From Dissulfurirhabdus thermomarina (GTDB lineage: Bacteria; Desulfobacterota; Dissulfuribacteria; Dissulfuribacterales; Dissulfurirhabdaceae), in the NCBI RefSeq assembly GCF_012979235.1, contig NZ_JAATWC010000005.1, positions 62,001 through 126,000 on the forward strand: 64,000 nucleotides of DNA, read 5' to 3'. The notes beneath the pieces are model-generated. The model was not told the origin of the DNA and did no database searches. It was given only the letters and a program-made list of their open reading frames with translations. Below, piece by piece: positions 27,049 to 35,107 of the stretch; the stretch's first letter is position 1, and each line of letters begins with the position of its first letter. The translations under genes and the position numbers were made by a program.

Positions 27049-27684
27049 ATGAAGGGACACCGGTTTTCCATCTTCGTCTTGATCCTGGCGGGGCTCATGT
27101 TCGCGGCGGGGTGCCGCGGCGGGGGCACGGCCGGCGCCGCGGCCGGGCCGCCGGGGCCGAGCATCAAGTCCTACGCCGATCACACCTTCGACGTCCGCGG
27201 CTACGTCCGCGGCATGGTCAAGGGCGGCCACAACCTCCTTATCTGGCAGGACCCGGCCGTGGATCTTTCCCGGTACCACGAGGTCCAGGTCGTGGGCGAG
27301 AAGAAGGGACGGTGGCTGCCGGTGCAGAACCGGTTTGCCTACGGGCCCTTCATCAACACCTTCGAGTCCGCCTTCAAGAACGCCCTCACCGTGAAGCGGG
27401 GCAGCGGTGCCGGCGCCCTCCGGGTGGAGTGGGCCGTGGTGGCGTGTAACCCCGGCAACCGGGCGGCCCGGTACCTCGTGGGCATGGGGGCCGGCAGGGC
27501 CACCGGCGCGGTGGTCTGCGAGGTCTTCGCCCCCGGAAAGACCGATCCCGTCATCCGCGTCTTCGCCAAGGACACCGCCTCGGCCGGCGGCTTCGGGGGT
27601 GATTCCGCGGCCATGCTCACCTACATCTTCCAGCAGCTGGGCTTCCGGGTGGGCACGGTCCTCAACGCCCGCATCGGCGGCTAG
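27049..27684 (+). CDS. Putative lipoprotein at the head of the cluster
   Basis: 211 residues. Signal peptide with lipobox AAGC (Cys22), then SIKSYADHTFDVRGYVRGMV and a DUF4410-like middle (WQDPAVDLSRYHEVQVV, FESAFKNALTV). The second half has a Gly-rich amphipathic region (YLVGMGAGRATGAVVCEVF) similar to proteins that bind or insert in membranes. A strong AAAAAGGAGG site precedes the ATG. Eleven bases separate it from the acyl carrier protein gene, so it belongs to the operon. The exact function is unknown. Confidence 0.65.
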   Translation: MKGHRFSIFVLILAGLMFAAGCRGGGTAGAAAGPPGPSIKSYADHTFDVRGYVRGMVKGGHNLLIWQDPAVDLSRYHEVQVVGEKKGRWLPVQNRFAYGPFINTFESAFKNALTVKRGSGAGALRVEWAVVACNPGNRAARYLVGMGAGRATGAVVCEVFAPGKTDPVIRVFAKDTASAGGFGGDSAAMLTYIFQQLGFRVGTVLNARIGG

Positions 27685-27695
27685 GGGGAGGGGCG

Positions 27696-27971
27696 ATGCC
27701 GGAGCCGGCGCACGACGCACTCAAGGCGGAGCTCAAGCGGCTCATCGTGGACACGCTCCGCATGGAGGACGTCCGCCCGGAGGAGATCGTCGACGACGCC
27801 CCCCTCTTCGGAGAGGGCCTGGGGCTCGACTCGGTGGACGCCCTGGAGCTCGTGGTGGCCCTCGAGAAGACCTACGGCATCGAGATCGAAGACGAAGAGG
27901 TGGGGCGGACGGCCTTCGCGTCCATTGAGGCGCTGGCCGACTTCGTCCGGCAGAAGCGCCCCCGGCCCTGA
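27696..27971 (+). CDS. Acyl carrier protein
   Basis: 91 residues with the phosphopantetheine site GLGLDSVDALEL (Ser46) in the usual four-helix fold. It differs from a housekeeping AcpP by its longer, more basic ends and by its setting among ketosynthases and a thioesterase. It is the likely carrier for the cluster's product. No phosphopantetheinyl transferase gene is in the window. Confidence 0.93.
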   Translation: MPEPAHDALKAELKRLIVDTLRMEDVRPEEIVDDAPLFGEGLGLDSVDALELVVALEKTYGIEIEDEEVGRTAFASIEALADFVRQKRPRP

Positions 27972-27976
27972 AGGCC

Positions 27977-28411
27977 ATGCGCTGGTTCGAGACCACCTTG
28001 CGGGTCCGCTTCAACGAGGTGGACCCGTGGGGTGTCGTGTGGTACGCGAACTACTTCGCCTACGTGGAAGCGGCCCGGGCCGAGCTCCTGGACCGCTTCC
28101 GGCTTCTCCCGGGGGAGCTTCGGCGGCTGGGGTTCACCGCCCCCGTCATCCGCGTCCGGGCGGACTACAAGGCCCCGGCCCGTTTCCACGACCGGCTCCG
28201 GGTCCGGCTCGGCCTCCGGCCCTCCGAGGCGGCCAAGCTGGTCTTCCGGTTCCGGATCGACCGGGAGGCGGACGCGGCCCGGATCATGGAGGGCGAGACG
28301 GAGCAGGTCCTCCTGCGGGACGGTTCGATCCTGGTGTACAAGCTGAAGGGCCCGCTCAAGGAGCGCATCGAGGCCATGTCCCGCTGGTTCGAAGGGGATG
28401 TGACGGCGTGA
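27977..28411 (+). CDS. Hot-dog fold acyl-CoA/ACP thioesterase (YbgC/4HBT type)
   Basis: 144 residues. The catalytic region RFNEVDPWGVVWYANYFAYVE (short form: EVDPWGVVWYANY, Asp16) is diagnostic of the 4-hydroxybenzoyl-CoA thioesterase family. It probably releases or edits acyl chains on the adjacent carrier protein. It starts 5 bases after the carrier protein stop; its TGA overlaps the GTG of the next frame. Confidence 0.88.
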   Translation: MRWFETTLRVRFNEVDPWGVVWYANYFAYVEAARAELLDRFRLLPGELRRLGFTAPVIRVRADYKAPARFHDRLRVRLGLRPSEAAKLVFRFRIDREADAARIMEGETEQVLLRDGSILVYKLKGPLKERIEAMSRWFEGDVTA

Positions 28412-28419
28412 GGGGCGAC

Positions 28420-29211
28420 ATGCGGCGGCCCTGCGTGGTGGTTCCGGCCTACAACGCGGAGGCGACCCTCGGGCCGCTCCTCGAGCGGCTCCTCCCCCTC
28501 GCCGGGCGGGTGGCCGTGGTGGACGACGGCTCCGCCGACGGGACCGCCCGGGTGGCCGCCGCCTTCGCCCCCCGGGGCGTGGAGCTCCTCTGCCACCCGA
28601 GGAACCGGGGAAAGGGGGCCGCGCTCCGGACGGGGTTCCGCTGGGCCATGGCGCAGGGGTGCCGGGCGGTGGTGACCCTGGACAGCGACCTCCAGCACGC
28701 CCCGGAGGATCTGCCGGCCCTGCTGGCGGCCTTCGACGAGACCGGGGCCGACGTCCTGGTGGGCTCCCGGGTCCACGAGCGGGACCGGATGCCGGGGGCC
28801 CGCCGGTTCGGCAACTGGATCAGCAGCTGGTTCGCCGGCCGTTTCTGCCACCGGCCCGTTCCGGATTCCCAGTGCGGCTTCCGCATCTACCGCCTGCCCG
28901 AGTGCGCGGGGCTCCTGGCCGATCTCCGGGCCGACCGCTTCGACGCCGAGACCGAGGTGCTCCTCAAGGCCGCCGTCCGGGGGCTTCGGATCGCCTTCGC
29001 CCCCATCACGGTCATCTACCCGGAGGGAGGGCGTCACCGGAGCCACTACCGCGCCTGGGTGGACACCCTGCGCATCATCCGGCTCTATTTCCTGGAACTC
29101 TGCCGGCGGACCTTCACCCCCCGGGGGCGGAGGGACGTGAGGGAGCTCAGGCGCCATGGACCGGGCGGCTGTCACGGGTCTGGGTATCGTCTGCTGCCTC
29201 GGGAGTGGTAA
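28420..29211 (+). CDS. Family 2 glycosyltransferase (dolichyl-phosphate mannose synthase-like)
   Basis: 263 residues of GT-A fold: VVPAYNAEATLGPLL, VVDDGSADGTA (35-43), NRGKGAALRTGF and the metal-binding DSDLQH (Asp88, Asp90). There is no large membrane domain. Relatives transfer a sugar to polyprenyl phosphate or to lipids, so a role in glycosylating the cluster product is plausible. The ATG at 28420 has GAGGGG upstream; a GTG at 28408 is possible. The last 56 bases overlap the ketosynthase gene in a different frame. Confidence 0.85.
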   Translation: MRRPCVVVPAYNAEATLGPLLERLLPLAGRVAVVDDGSADGTARVAAAFAPRGVELLCHPRNRGKGAALRTGFRWAMAQGCRAVVTLDSDLQHAPEDLPALLAAFDETGADVLVGSRVHERDRMPGARRFGNWISSWFAGRFCHRPVPDSQCGFRIYRLPECAGLLADLRADRFDAETEVLLKAAVRGLRIAFAPITVIYPEGGRHRSHYRAWVDTLRIIRLYFLELCRRTFTPRGRRDVRELRRHGPGGCHGSGYRLLPREW

Positions 29212-30376
29212 GGAGGCCGTCTGGCGCCGGCTGCTCGCCGGGGCCGACGGCTTCGGGCCCCTCCGGCGCGCCGGGTTCGAGGACTTCGGCGGCGCCGTGG
29301 CCGGCGAGGTCCCGGACGAGGCCCTGGCGGCCTTCTCGGCGGCCGCGGACCCCCGCTGGTCCCGCTTCGAGGCCCTCGGGATGCTGGCCGCCGGCGAGGC
29401 CCTGGCCGACGCCGGCTGGTCCGGGTCCGGGCCCTACCCGCCGGACCGCGTGATGCCCGCGGCCGGGGTGGGGGCGGCCGGGATGCTCGAGGCCGAGGCA
29501 TGGCGCGAGGCGGTCCTCCGGGGCGATGCCCGGGTGCCCGCCCGGCAGCTTCACGGCTACCCGGTCTCGTCCCTTGCCGACCTCCTCGCCATGACCCACG
29601 GCTGGTCCGGCCCCCGGTTCTCCATCGCCACCGCCTGTTCCTCCAGCTCGGTGGCCTTGGGGCTCGCGGCCGCCGCCGTGGCCTCGGGGCGGGTCGACGC
29701 CGCGGTGGTGGTGGGGAGCGAGGCCCTCAGCCGGCTGACATTCGCAGGTTTCCACAGCCTCCGCTCCATGGACCCGGAGACCTGCCGGCCCTTCGACCGG
29801 CGCCGCCGGGGGCTCGTCCTCGGGGAGGGGGCGGCGGCCCTGGTCCTCGAACGGGCGCCCGAGGCGCTTCGCCGCGGGGCCCGGGTCTATGCCGAGGTGC
29901 TCGGCTGGGGGTTCGCCGCCGACGCCTACCACATGACGGCGCCCCCGCCCAACGGGGAAGGGGCGGCCCGGGCGGCCCGGGCGGCCCTGGACCGGGCCGG
30001 CCTCGCCCCCGGGGACATCGGTTACGTGAATCTCCACGGCACCGGGACCCGGGCCAACGACCCGGCCGAGACCCGGGCCATGGAGGCGGTCTTCGGCGCG
30101 GCGGCCCCGGACGTCCCCATGTCCTCCACCAAGTCCGTGACGGGCCACTGCCTCGGCGCCGCCGGGGCCGTGGAGTCGGTGATCACGGTACTCGCCCTCC
30201 ACCACGAAACGGCCCCGCCCACGGCCCACCTCGAGGAACCCGACCCGGAGTGCGGGCTCGACTACGTCCCGGGCGCCCCCCGGCCCATCCCCGGGGTCCG
30301 GGCGGCCTTGAACAACGTCCTGGCCTTCGGCGGCAACAACGCGGCCCTGGTCTTCGGACGCCCCGGGGCGGCCTAG
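29156..30376 (+). CDS. Beta-ketoacyl-ACP synthase (FabF-like), complete active site
   Basis: 406 residues. The catalytic triad of KAS II-type enzymes is complete: Cys161 in ATACSSSS, His294 in NLHGTGT and His331 in SVTGHCLG; the final NNVLAFGGNNAALVF is typical. It condenses malonyl-ACP with an acyl chain. Unlike a housekeeping fabF it is not next to fabG, fabD or acpP, but belongs to this secondary cluster. Its partner is likely the inactive ketosynthase-like protein encoded one base downstream. Confidence 0.92.
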   Translation: MDRAAVTGLGIVCCLGSGKEAVWRRLLAGADGFGPLRRAGFEDFGGAVAGEVPDEALAAFSAAADPRWSRFEALGMLAAGEALADAGWSGSGPYPPDRVMPAAGVGAAGMLEAEAWREAVLRGDARVPARQLHGYPVSSLADLLAMTHGWSGPRFSIATACSSSSVALGLAAAAVASGRVDAAVVVGSEALSRLTFAGFHSLRSMDPETCRPFDRRRRGLVLGEGAAALVLERAPEALRRGARVYAEVLGWGFAADAYHMTAPPPNGEGAARAARAALDRAGLAPGDIGYVNLHGTGTRANDPAETRAMEAVFGAAAPDVPMSSTKSVTGHCLGAAGAVESVITVLALHHETAPPTAHLEEPDPECGLDYVPGAPRPIPGVRAALNNVLAFGGNNAALVFGRPGAA

Positions 30377-30377
30377 C

Positions 30378-31586
30378 ATGGAGCGCGGCGTCGTGCACGT
30401 GACCGGCCTGGGGTGCGTCTCGCCCCTGGGCGCCGGCGTCCCGGCCCTCGTCGCGGCCCTCGCGGCCGGGGAGGGCCGGATCCGGCCCTTGCCGCTCCCG
30501 CCGGGGGCCGGCCGGGGGGCCTGCCTCGCCGGGGCTGCGGCGGACTTCGGCGAGATGGCCCGGAGGTACCTCCCGCCGGGCCTCAGGCGGAAGATGGCGC
30601 GTTTTTCCCTCCTGGCCGCGGCGGCGGCCGGGGAGGCCCTGGAATCGGCGGGCCTCGAGCCGGGGGCCGGGGCCCGGACCGGGGTGGCCTTGGCCACCGC
30701 CTTCGGGAGCACGGGGCGGAGCGACGAGTTCTTCCAGGACTTCCTCCGGGAGGGCCCGCGGCACGTGAACCCCGGCCTCTTCCCCGAGACGGTCCCCAAC
30801 GCCCCCGCCGGCCAGTGCGCCCTGGCCTTCGGGCTCCTCGGCCCGAACCTCGCCCTGTGCCGGCTCTCGCTCTCCTCCGAGCTCGCCCTGGCCGCGGCCC
30901 TGGACCTCCTGGCCGCGGGGGCGGCCGACCGGGTCCTGGTGCTCGGGGTGGAGGAACTGGCCCCGGCGCTTCTGGCCGGGCTCGCCGCCGCCGGCGTCCT
31001 CAAGCGGCCGGAAGAGGCGGCGGGGGACGGGGTGCGGCTCTCCGGCCGGACCCTCCCCGGGGAGGCCGCGGCGGCCCTGGTGCTCGAGCGAGGGGAGGCC
31101 CTCCGCGGCCGGGGCGGGCGGAGCCTCGCGGTGATCGAGCAGGTCGAGGCCCTCGGCGGCGGCCTGCGCGCCCCCCGGTTCCACCGGGTGGAGGCGGCGG
31201 CCGGGGCCGTTCTGGACCGGCTGCTCGCCGGGTCCCCGCCGCCCGCAGTGGTGGCGGCCGGGACCTTCGTGGCCGCCGCCGACCGGGGCCTGGCCTCGGC
31301 GCTGGCCCGGCGCCTTCCGGGGCAGACTCCCGTGGCGGTCCCGGAGTACGCCACGGGTCACCTCTTCGGCGCGGGGCTCCTCCGGGTGCTCGTCGCCGTC
31401 CTGGCCCTCGGCGGGGCCGAGGTGCCCGCCCGGGTGCTGGAGGCGCTTCCGCCCGACCCGGCCCCTCCCGGCGGGGACCGGATCCTGGCCGCCGGCGGGC
31501 CGGGAGGGGGCGTGCTGGTGCTGGCGGCCTCGGCGGGGGGCGGGGCCGCCGGGGTCCGGCTGGGGCCGGGGGAGGGGGGGGCGTGA
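30378..31586 (+). CDS. Ketosynthase-like protein lacking the active-site Cys (chain-length-factor-like)
   Basis: 402 residues of thiolase fold (VTGLGCVSPLGAGVPALV at the N-terminus, FGLLGPNLAL before the active-site helix). At the catalytic Cys position it has Ser164 (CRLSLSSELAL), and the HGTGT motif is replaced (AAGTFVAAADR); only GHLFGAG keeps the second His. It therefore cannot condense acyl chains normally. Such partners act as chain-length factors or decarboxylases beside an active ketosynthase. The stop overlaps the GTG of the radical SAM gene. Confidence 0.85.
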   Translation: MERGVVHVTGLGCVSPLGAGVPALVAALAAGEGRIRPLPLPPGAGRGACLAGAAADFGEMARRYLPPGLRRKMARFSLLAAAAAGEALESAGLEPGAGARTGVALATAFGSTGRSDEFFQDFLREGPRHVNPGLFPETVPNAPAGQCALAFGLLGPNLALCRLSLSSELALAAALDLLAAGAADRVLVLGVEELAPALLAGLAAAGVLKRPEEAAGDGVRLSGRTLPGEAAAALVLERGEALRGRGGRSLAVIEQVEALGGGLRAPRFHRVEAAAGAVLDRLLAGSPPPAVVAAGTFVAAADRGLASALARRLPGQTPVAVPEYATGHLFGAGLLRVLVAVLALGGAEVPARVLEALPPDPAPPGGDRILAAGGPGGGVLVLAASAGGGAAGVRLGPGEGGA

Positions 31587-32944
31587 GGATCCTCCTCGTC
31601 TCTCCCAACGAGGAACTCCTGCCGGACCCCGTCTTCCCCCTGGGGCTGGCCTGCCTTGCCGGCGCCCTCCGCGCCCGCGGCCACGAGTGCCGGGTCTTCG
31701 ACCTCTGCGTGGAACCCGAGGCGGAACTCGATGCCCTGGCAGCGGCCTTCGCCCCGGAGCTCGCCGCGGTCTCCATCCGCAACGTGGACAACGTCGCCTG
31801 GCCCCGGACCGTCCGGTACCTGCCCCGGTACCGGGAGCTGTGCGCCCGGCTCCGGGCCGCCGCCCGCTGCCCCCTGGTCCTCGGCGGGGCGGGGTTCTCG
31901 CTCTTTCCCCGGCAGCTCATGGCGGCCCTCGGGGCCGACTTCGGCGTGGTGGGGAGCGGGGAGGTCCCCCTCGCGGCCCTCGCCGAGTCCCTCGAGGCCG
32001 GGGGGCGCGGGCTGGAGGCGGTGCCGAACCTCCTCTACCGGGCCGGCGGCCGCATCCGCGCCACCGGGCGGCGGACCCTGCCGCTGCCGGAGACGGCCCC
32101 GGACCGGGCCGGCTTCCGCCTGGACCGGTACCTGGCCGCCGGCGGCATGGCCAACGTCCAGACGCGCCGGGGGTGTCCCTTCCGGTGCGTCTACTGCGGC
32201 TACCCCCTCATCGAGGGGCGGCGCCAGCGGCGGCGGCCGGTTCCGGAGGTGGTGGCGGAGCTGGCGGGTCTCGCCGAGCAGGGCATCGACGAGGTCTTCT
32301 TCGTGGACAGCGTCTTCAACCACCCGGTGGACTATGCCAAGGCGATCTGCCGGGGTATCCTGGCCGCCGGCCTGCGCCTTCGCTGGACGTGCTACGGGGC
32401 GCCGCGGGATCTGGACGCCGAGGCGGTGGACCTCTTCCTCCGCTCCGGCTGCATGGGCATCGAGTTCGGGACGGACACCCTCTCGCCCCGCATGCTGGGC
32501 GCCATGGGCAAGGCCTTCACGGCGGCGGAGGCGGCCCGGGTCTCGGCGCTCTGCCGGCGGGCGGGGCTCCCCTTCTGCCACGCCATCCTCGCCGGCGGTC
32601 CCGGGGAAGACCGCGAGAGCCTCGAGGAGACCGTGGACCGCCTCGAGGCCCTGGAACCCGACGCCGTGGTCTTCATGACCGGGATCCGGATCATCCCCGG
32701 GACCCGCCTCCACGAGATCGCCCGGGCGGAGGGACTCCTGGAGCCCGGGGCCGACATGCTGGAGGCGCGTTTCTACCTCCCGCCGGGCCTGGCGGAGACC
32801 CTGGACGAGCTGGTCCCCCGGCTCGCCCGGCGGCACAAGAACTGGATCTTTCCCGGCCATGCCGTCCGCTGCTCGCCGGAGCTGGCGGCGCGGCTGCGCC
32901 GGCAGGGTGTGAGGGGGCCCCTGTGGCTGAACCTCGGGAGATGA
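31583..32944 (+). CDS. B12-binding-type radical SAM protein (1)
   Basis: 453 residues. The N-terminal Rossmann-like cobalamin-binding-type domain (ILLVSPNEELLPDPVFPLGLACLAGALR; short form LLVSPNE and FPLGLACLAG) is followed by the radical SAM motif CPFRCVYC (Cys198, 202, 205). Enzymes of this class methylate or rearrange unactivated carbons. It starts at GTG overlapping the previous stop. Its gene shares an ATGA overlap with a methyltransferase gene, so it is tightly coupled to the cluster. Confidence 0.85.
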   Translation: MRILLVSPNEELLPDPVFPLGLACLAGALRARGHECRVFDLCVEPEAELDALAAAFAPELAAVSIRNVDNVAWPRTVRYLPRYRELCARLRAAARCPLVLGGAGFSLFPRQLMAALGADFGVVGSGEVPLAALAESLEAGGRGLEAVPNLLYRAGGRIRATGRRTLPLPETAPDRAGFRLDRYLAAGGMANVQTRRGCPFRCVYCGYPLIEGRRQRRRPVPEVVAELAGLAEQGIDEVFFVDSVFNHPVDYAKAICRGILAAGLRLRWTCYGAPRDLDAEAVDLFLRSGCMGIEFGTDTLSPRMLGAMGKAFTAAEAARVSALCRRAGLPFCHAILAGGPGEDRESLEETVDRLEALEPDAVVFMTGIRIIPGTRLHEIARAEGLLEPGADMLEARFYLPPGLAETLDELVPRLARRHKNWIFPGHAVRCSPELAARLRRQGVRGPLWLNLGR

Positions 32945-33816
32945 CCGGTGCGCGGTGCCCGCTCTGCGGGTCGCCGGAGATTCCCTTCTTCTACGAGGAG
33001 GGCGGCTTCCGGTACCGGCGGTGCCGGCGGTGCCGGCTCGTCTTCTTGCGGCCGCTGCCGGGGCGGGACTTCCTCGAGGCCCACTACCAGGGCTACCTCG
33101 AGACCACCGAGGCCGGGGAGCGGGCCTGGGGCCGGGAGATGGAACCGGTGGTGCGGGCGGCCGCCGACGCCCTTTCCGGGATGTTCCCGGCCCCCGGGCG
33201 GCTCCTGGACGTGGGGTGCGGTTACGGGTTCTTCCTCGCAGAGATGCAGCGGCGGGGCTGGGAGGTGGAGGGGCTGGAGCTGTCCAAGGGGGCGGCGGAG
33301 CTGGCCCGGCGCCGGACCGGGGCGCCCGTCCGATCCCTGTCCGTGGAAGCGGCCGAGTTTCCCGCGGCCTTCGACGTGGTCACCCTCTTCTACGTCATCG
33401 AGCACCTCCCCGATCCCATCTCCGTGCTCCGGAAGATCCGGGGGGTCCTCCGGCCCGGCGGCGTCCTGCTCCTCCGTTACCCCAACACGGCACCCCTCAT
33501 CCGGCTCGTCGGCCCTCGCCTGGCCCGGCGGCTCCGGCTCATGCAGGCCCCCTCCCACCTCTACGACTTCTCGGCGGCGGCCATGGACCGGATGCTCCGG
33601 ATGGCGGGGTTCGCCGAGACCCGGACCACCCTCCTCGGCAACACCCGGCCCCGCCGCCTTGTGAGCCGCCTCGTCTCCTGCTATATAGGAGGGCTGGCGG
33701 AACGGGCGGCCCGCTGGACCGGGGGCCGCCTGCTCCTCCCCGGCGTCAGCCGGGTCACCTTCGCCTCCGGCGCGCCGGGCCGCCTCCCGCGGCCCCGCAG
33801 CCGGCGGCGCCTCTGA
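32941..33816 (+). CDS. Class I SAM methyltransferase with N-terminal zinc ribbon
   Basis: 291 residues. An N-terminal zinc-finger-like pattern (Cys6, Cys9, Cys28, Cys31) precedes a SAM-binding domain with LLDVGCGYGFFLAEM (89-103) and a VIEHLPDPISVLRKI region. This layout resembles methyltransferases of polysaccharide, sugar or lipid clusters. It could methylate the cluster product. A weakly hydrophobic stretch follows near residues 240-260. The ATG overlaps the upstream stop (ATGA). Confidence 0.85.
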   Translation: MTGARCPLCGSPEIPFFYEEGGFRYRRCRRCRLVFLRPLPGRDFLEAHYQGYLETTEAGERAWGREMEPVVRAAADALSGMFPAPGRLLDVGCGYGFFLAEMQRRGWEVEGLELSKGAAELARRRTGAPVRSLSVEAAEFPAAFDVVTLFYVIEHLPDPISVLRKIRGVLRPGGVLLLRYPNTAPLIRLVGPRLARRLRLMQAPSHLYDFSAAAMDRMLRMAGFAETRTTLLGNTRPRRLVSRLVSCYIGGLAERAARWTGGRLLLPGVSRVTFASGAPGRLPRPRSRRRL

Positions 33817-33829
33817 GGACGGACGAGCC

Positions 33830-35107
33830 ATGGCCGACTTCGAGATCCCCGCCGCCGTCTCCAACCAGATCCTGGGGATGGCGGGCAAGCTGTCCAACCA
33901 GAACCTGCTGCGCATCGTGGGGCTCCTCGAGCGTTTCGCCTCCATCGACTGGCACCACCGCGGCATCGCCGCCATCAAGCGCATGATCGAGGAAGACCAC
34001 CAGGGCATCGAGGCGGTCCGGCGCATCGTCCAGCGGGCCAATCCCCAGGCCCGATCGGCGCTGGTGAACGCCTTCTTCCTGGGGGCCATCCTCCTCGGCT
34101 ACAAGCGGCGCTACGCCTTCTGGCAGCGGCACCAGGTGGCCCCCCCGGGGACCCTCATGATCAGCCCCACCGTCCGGTGCAACCTCCGCTGCTACGGCTG
34201 CTACGCCGCCCACCACGAGCCCCGCCAGGAGCTGACCCGCCAGGAGGTGGAGGGGGTGGTCCGCGAGGCCACGGCGGCCGGCACCAACTTCATCATGTTC
34301 ATGGGGGGGGAGCCCTTCGTGGTGCCGTGGCTCCTGGACGTCATCGCGGCCTTTCCGAAGACCGCCTTCCTGATCTACACCAACGGGCTCCTCATCGACG
34401 ACGCCAAGGTCCGGCGCCTGGCCGAGCTCGGCAACGCCGCCGTGGCCATCGGCATCGACGGGCTCGAGGCCGAGACCGACCGCCGGAAGGGCCCCGGGGC
34501 CTTCCGGGGGGCCGTGGCCGTCATGAAGCGGCTCTCCGACGCCGGGGTCATCACCGGCTTCTCCACCATGGTGAGCCGCCGCAACTACGACGAGATCTAC
34601 TCCGACGCCTTCATCGACACCATGATCGAGCACGGGGCGGGGTTCGGCTGGATGGCCGTGGCGCTCCCCCAGGGCAGGGCCTGCGAGGAGCCCGACCTCA
34701 TCCCCACCCCAGAGCAGAAGGCGGGCATCAAGGCGCGCATCCAGCGCCTCCGGCAGCGCAAGCCCATCCTCCTGGTGGACTTCTACAACGACGCCGAGAT
34801 CACCGAGGGCTGCGGGGCGGCCAGCCTCACCATGCACGTCAACGTGAACGGTGACGTGGAGCCCTGTGTCCTCATGCCCTTCGCCGTGGACAACATCCGG
34901 GAGAAGCCCTTCACCGAGATCCTCTGCTCCGACTTCTTCAAGGGTCTCCGCCGGATCCGCGAAAGCCATCCCCCGGGCGAGCAGACCTGCATGTGGGTGT
35001 ACTGCCCCCGCGAGGTCCGGGACGTGGTGCACCGCTCGGGCGCCCGGCCCACCTCCCGCGGGGTCATGGAAAAGCTGGATGAGCTGGCGGACGCCCAGGA
35101 CGGCTAG
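33830..35107 (+). CDS. Radical SAM protein with C-terminal SPASM-like region
   Basis: 425 residues. After about 110 residues of helical N-terminus comes CNLRCYGCY (Cys117, 121, 124) and a TIM-barrel core with FMGGEPFVVP and FLIYTNGLLI. The C-terminal part has extra Cys residues in GCGAASLTMHVNVNGDVEPCVL and CMWVYCPRE, typical of auxiliary clusters in SPASM/Twitch enzymes. No precursor peptide is evident, so a lipid or small-molecule substrate is as likely as a peptide. Its 3' end overlaps the next gene by 29 bases. Confidence 0.87.
   Translation: MADFEIPAAVSNQILGMAGKLSNQNLLRIVGLLERFASIDWHHRGIAAIKRMIEEDHQGIEAVRRIVQRANPQARSALVNAFFLGAILLGYKRRYAFWQRHQVAPPGTLMISPTVRCNLRCYGCYAAHHEPRQELTRQEVEGVVREATAAGTNFIMFMGGEPFVVPWLLDVIAAFPKTAFLIYTNGLLIDDAKVRRLAELGNAAVAIGIDGLEAETDRRKGPGAFRGAVAVMKRLSDAGVITGFSTMVSRRNYDEIYSDAFIDTMIEHGAGFGWMAVALPQGRACEEPDLIPTPEQKAGIKARIQRLRQRKPILLVDFYNDAEITEGCGAASLTMHVNVNGDVEPCVLMPFAVDNIREKPFTEILCSDFFKGLRRIRESHPPGEQTCMWVYCPREVRDVVHRSGARPTSRGVMEKLDELADAQDG

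Noticed and set aside
33830-35107. Radical SAM protein as a peptide-maturase with a RiPP precursor
   Set aside because: No small precursor ORF with a leader-like sequence is adjacent; lipid-type neighbours are more telling.
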